Assembly (NCBI GenBank): GCA_016711285.1
Contig: JADJTG010000005.1
Span: forward strand, 1-19,501
Source: Sphingobacteriales bacterium
GTDB taxonomy: Bacteria > Bacteroidota > Bacteroidia > Chitinophagales > UBA2359
Reading direction: 5' to 3'
DNA: 19,501 nt
Below the pieces are notes generated by a model, which saw nothing but the letters and a program-made list of their open reading frames with translations, had not been told where the DNA came from and ran no database searches. The translations under genes and the position numbers were made by a program. Below are positions 16,135 through 19,501 of this stretch, piece after piece; positions within the stretch are counted from its first letter, which is position 1; every line of letters starts with the position of its first letter.

Positions 16135-17319
16135 TTATTGCGGATTCTTTTCTACACTGGCAGTACCGGCGGTAGTATCGGCGGCGGCGGGGGCTGCTTG
16201 GGTGCTGTCGGCAGGGGCAGCAGCAGCTTCTTTCAACAATTCGCCTTGCGGTTCTTTTGCTCCTTCGGGGTTAGTGCCGTGAATGGATTTTATAAAACTG
16301 GAAATCTGTGCAATTTGATGCGGTGTGAAACTTTTTTTCCCAAGCAATCATACCCTTATCAGCCAGCCGTATTTGACAGATTTAAATACTCCCGACAAAG
16401 AACCGTCGTGCAACCAATAATCATCGGTGAGGTTGGGTCCCACACCGCCTTTTTACTGCCGCCGTGGGCTTCGTGGCAAGGCGCACAATTGCGCACAAAC
16501 AGGCTTTGACCTTCGCTAATATCGGCATCAGCCAACATTTTTACCGAATTTTCATCTACATTGCTGCCCTGCGATTTCAATAATGCTTCGCGCTCCTGAT
16601 GGGCGGCTATCATTTCTAATTCGTATTCTTTGAGGGGCAGTGGTGCTGTTTCGGCAATATGATAACGCCACATGTAAATACCCGCAAAATAATAGTGCCT
16701 ATGAATGCCGCCGTAAACCAAAGGTGGCGTGATGTTGTTCAACTCGCGGATACCATCGTAATTGTGCCCTGCATCTAATTTTGCCTCTTCCGAAAGCGGC
16801 TGGAAGCGATTCATACTGTTCCATATTTTTTTCCCACCAACTTTCTTTTTCGGTGGCATAACCTTCTTCGCGGGCGGCTAAATGAAGAGTGCGTGATGTT
16901 TCGTATCCTAAATAACAAATCAGGAGTATTTCTACCAAAATCACCAATCCCAAAAAATAACTGAGCGTAGTGTTGGAAAAACCTCCGCCTGAAGTCGCCG
17001 CCGCTGTGGTGGCATCTTGCGCCATTAAACTTTGTGCCGATAAACCCAACAGCAATAACAAACCTAATGTTTTATTATGTTTGCGTGCCAACATACGCAC
17101 TGCCATCATGAAAGTTTCGCTCAACATATATATTGGAATGAGCAATACAAAAGCTACAAACAATAAGAAAAAGTTGAGAAAATACGAAGAAGAAGCACCT
17201 GCAGCAGCATTTGCCGCAGTTGTTGCTTCGGCAGTAGTTTGTGCCACCAGCACGGAATGACTCCAAAGTGCCAACAGCAAAAAACGCCATTTATATTTTT
17301 TATTATTATATGCTTTCAT
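16135..17319 (-). CDS. ccoP: CcoP, cbb3 oxidase c-type cytochrome subunit III (frameshifted)
   Basis: CcoP carries electrons from donor cytochromes to CcoO. Reassembly gives about 390 residues. A long N-terminal part has hydrophobic segments near residues 12-27, 47-68, 83-100 and 118-137. The CcoP N-domain follows: WWEKIWNSMNRFQPLSEEA, HNYDGIRELNN, PPWFTAAFIGTIIFAGIYMW and RYHIAETAPL. A single cytochrome c domain then has CAPCHEAHGG, GPNLTDDYWLHDGSLSGV, YGWADKGMIAWEKK (Met ligand) and SFTPHQIAQISSFIKSIHGTNP. An Ala/Pro-rich tail follows KEPQGE. Proteobacterial CcoP carries two haems; here only one CxxCH is seen. Indels occur near 16330-16365, 16440, 16700-16730 (an offsetting pair) and 16826-16832 (one A too many). 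The ATG at 17319 is 24 bases after ccoQ. Confidence 0.91.
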
Positions 17320-17343
17320 AAAAATAATGATTAAAAAGGAAAA

Positions 17344-17502
17344 TTAATCTAAAGGTAATCTTTCATTTTTTGATATTTCCTGGTCGCTGGTGCTATATAC
17401 CCAAAGGCTTACCAGTACAAAAAAAATGACAAAAATCAATAGCGAAATAATGGGATAAATGCTTACTCCATTAATTTGGGTGAGATACGTTGAGAGTTTC
17501 AT
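17344..17502 (-). CDS. ccoQ: CcoQ, small cbb3 oxidase subunit IV
   Basis: This 52-residue protein has a short N-terminus (MKLSTYLTQINGVSIYP), one membrane helix (about residues 18-35, IISLLIFVIFFVLVSLW) and a polar tail YSTSDQEISKNERLPLD. Size, single helix followed by a charged tail, and position between ccoNO and ccoP fit CcoQ/FixQ, which stabilises the assembled oxidase. It starts 14 bases after the ccoNO stop. Its sequence is too short for a family call without the context. Confidence 0.82.
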   Translation of the reverse strand: MKLSTYLTQINGVSIYPIISLLIFVIFFVLVSLWVYSTSDQEISKNERLPLD

Positions 17503-17516
17503 ACCTTATTGTTTTT

Positions 17517-19501
17517 TTATTTTTGAGCTTGTAAAGGTTGATTTTCAAGTTTAATATCTTTCCCGAGTCGTTGCAAATACGCTATCAAAGCTATAATTTC
17601 TTTGTCGCTCGCAATATCAATAGAATTTTCTTTCAAACCCTTTGCAATAGTTTCGGCTTGTTTGTCCAAATCATTGTTGGCAATGGCTTCGTAACCTTCG
17701 GAATAAGGTACGCCCAATTTGCGCATCGCATGTATTTTGGAGTTGGTGCTGCCTTTATCTATGCTATTTTCAGAATAATGACGGATAAGACGGCATAATA
17801 GAACCGGAGCCATTGAACTCGGCTCCAACATGTGGTTGAAGTGCCAAGCATCGCCGTATTTTCCGCCGATACGCGCCGTCGGTCACGTGCGTTTGCTGCC
17901 CCACTGAAACGGGTGGTCGTAAACAAATTCGCCCGCTTTGGAATATTCGCCGTAACGTTCTACTTCGTAGCGGAAAGGGCGTATCATTTGAGAGTGGCAA
18001 TTGTAGCAGCCTTCACGCAAATAAATGTCTCTGCCTTGCAATTCCAACGGTGTGTAGGGTTTTACGGAGGTAATGGTCGGTATATTTTCTTTTACCAAAA
18101 TGTAGGTATTAATTCCACCAAACCGCCAATACCCACTACTATCAAACTCATCACCAACAATAAGAGCGATCTGCGCTCAATGAAACTGTGCCAGTGCAAA
18201 GAGGCAGGAACCGTGTAGGCTTTGGGTAAAGCAGGAGCTTCTGCCTCCTCTTCGGCAACAAAAACACCTGAGTTTGCAGTTTTTATCAAATTATAAATCA
18301 TGATAAATACGCCTATTAAATAAATAGTACCGCCAATACCTCTGATAACATAAAAAGGTATGATGGTTTGTACTACGTCCATAAACTGATATTGCAACTG
18401 ACCGGTAGGCGTAAAGGCTTTCATCATAAAATAGGTGCGGAACGCACTCAATACATCGGAATAGCATAGAGCAAAATACCCAAAGTACCCATCCAGAAAT
18501 GCGTAGAAGCCAACGATTTGGAGTATAACTGGGTGCGGTATAATCTCGGAATGAGCCAATACATCATACCAAAAGTCAAAATCCGTTCCAACCCAAGGCA
18601 CCAATGTGTACGTGTGCCACTGTCCAGTCGCTGTAATGCGAAATGGCATTTACGTTTTTCAGCGATAACATAGGACCTTCAAAAGTACTCATACCATAAG
18701 CAGTAACGGCTACTACAAAAAATTTCAATACAGGGTCTTCGCGCACTTTATCCCACGCACCGCGCAAAGTGAACAACCCATTGAGCATACCACCCCAACT
18801 TGGCAACAACAACATAATTGAAAAGGTAGTGCCCAATGATTGTGCCCAATCGGGTAAGGCGGTATAGAGCAAATGGTGCGGACACCCATATATACAGAAA
18901 TATCAAACTCCAAAAGTGCACGATACTCAAGCGGTAGGAATATACAGGGCGGTCGGCGGCTTTGGGCAAAAGTAATACATCAAACCCAAATATGGTGTGG
19001 TTAAGAAGAAACGCCCCCGCATTATGTCCGTACCACCACTGCCAAAGCGTCTTGCACGCCTGCATACATGGGGTAGCTTTTTTAAGAAGGATACGGCATT
19101 TCCATAGAATTTACAATGTGCAACATCGCCACTGTCACCCACGAAGCGATAAAAACCATATCGCCACATATAAATGCCGCTCGCGGCGGGTGAGGATGGT
19201 TCAAACATGTGTACCGAACACCACCCAAATCAATGTAATGGCAAAGGTCAATGGTATTCTAATTCGGCGTATTCTTTGCCCGGTCGTAAAACCCGCCAGC
19301 AGCGTTACCGCCGGAGATACAATAATCAGTTGCCAGCCCCAAAAGTGCAAACGCCCCAAAGCATTGCTCCACATCGGGCTTTTCAGCAAACGCGCGGAAT
19401 GGCATAATACACCGCCGTAAAATACCATTGCCCACAAAGGCAAAAATAACGGCATTAGTGTGTACAGGGCGTAATCTCCGGAAATGTTAAATAAGGAAAA
19501 T
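17517..19501 (-). CDS. ccoNO: CcoN-CcoO fusion, cbb3 oxidase catalytic subunit plus c-type cytochrome (5' partial, frameshifted)
   Basis: CcoN reduces O2 at a haem b3-CuB site with high affinity; CcoO feeds it electrons. The reading runs off the right edge near the first helices. Visible CcoN blocks in order: LHTNAVIFAFVGNG (haem b His), WSNALGRLHFWGWQLIIV, EYAELEYPLTFAI, WWYGHNA (CuB His), PYLGLMYYF, PHHLLYTALPDW (CuB His pair), GGMLNGLFTLRGAW, TFEGPMLSLK and AHVHIGALGWNG (haem ligands). The CcoN C-terminus (LIVVGIGGLVELIPTF) runs on, after restoring one T near 18095, into VKENIPTITSVKPYTPLELQGRDIYLREGCYNCHSQ, the start of CcoO with its CxxCH, then RPFRYEVERYGEYS, GPDLARIGGKYGDAWH and HMLEPSSMAPGSIMPSYP. 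Continuity without a start codon supports a fusion, as known in Bacteroidota. At least eight indels occur. Confidence 0.94.

Noticed and set aside
1..19501. tRNA, rRNA, insertion sequence or prophage genes
   Set aside because: No cloverleaf, rRNA-like conserved stretch, transposase, integrase or terminal repeats with target duplication were seen on either strand.

Overview
The window looks like a chromosomal segment of a Bacteroidota bacterium. Supporting signs are a GldB-type gliding lipoprotein, an S46 dipeptidyl-peptidase, a fused CcoN-CcoO cbb3 oxidase subunit, TAnnTTTG-type promoter boxes and AT-rich intergenic DNA without Shine-Dalgarno sites. The sequence carries many single-base indels, mostly in homopolymer runs, that break otherwise well-conserved genes. 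Residue-level conservation on both sides of each break favours sequencing error over gene decay. The first ~1.7 kb is the worst. Coordinates of broken genes below are those of the reassembled gene.

Left part (1-9785): unrecognised ORF fragments (1-583), then a badly damaged M48 metallopeptidase (-) diverging from class II fumarase fumC (+). An outer-membrane beta-barrel protein (-) diverges from gldB (+), which is followed by a HerA/YjgR-like ATPase (+) and a short-chain dehydrogenase (+). A convergent minus-strand group follows: a TrpF-like TIM barrel, an A-type Fe-S carrier and a prohibitin/SPFH protein.

Middle (9786-13197): a clear promoter and an S46 peptidase (DPP7 type) ending in a strong intrinsic terminator. 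Then comes ~1 kb of non-genic, highly structured DNA between convergent genes. It holds a short inverted repeat, a 27-copy 21-bp minisatellite (12320-12883), a G/C-rich palindrome with four-run G-quadruplex potential on the minus strand, and a nested stem-loop element (12998-13147). This is the most unusual part of the window.

Right part (13198-19501, all minus strand): a cbb3 cytochrome c oxidase locus in the order ccoNO (fused, 5' end outside the window), ccoQ, ccoP, intrinsic terminator and structured leader, ccoG, ccoH/fixH, and a TauE/SafE-like membrane protein. NO, Q and P make the high-affinity terminal oxidase. CcoG (Fe-S copper reductase), CcoH and the TauE-like protein serve its copper delivery and assembly. 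The terminator after ccoP and the long leader before ccoG suggest that structural and assembly genes are transcribed or tuned separately.
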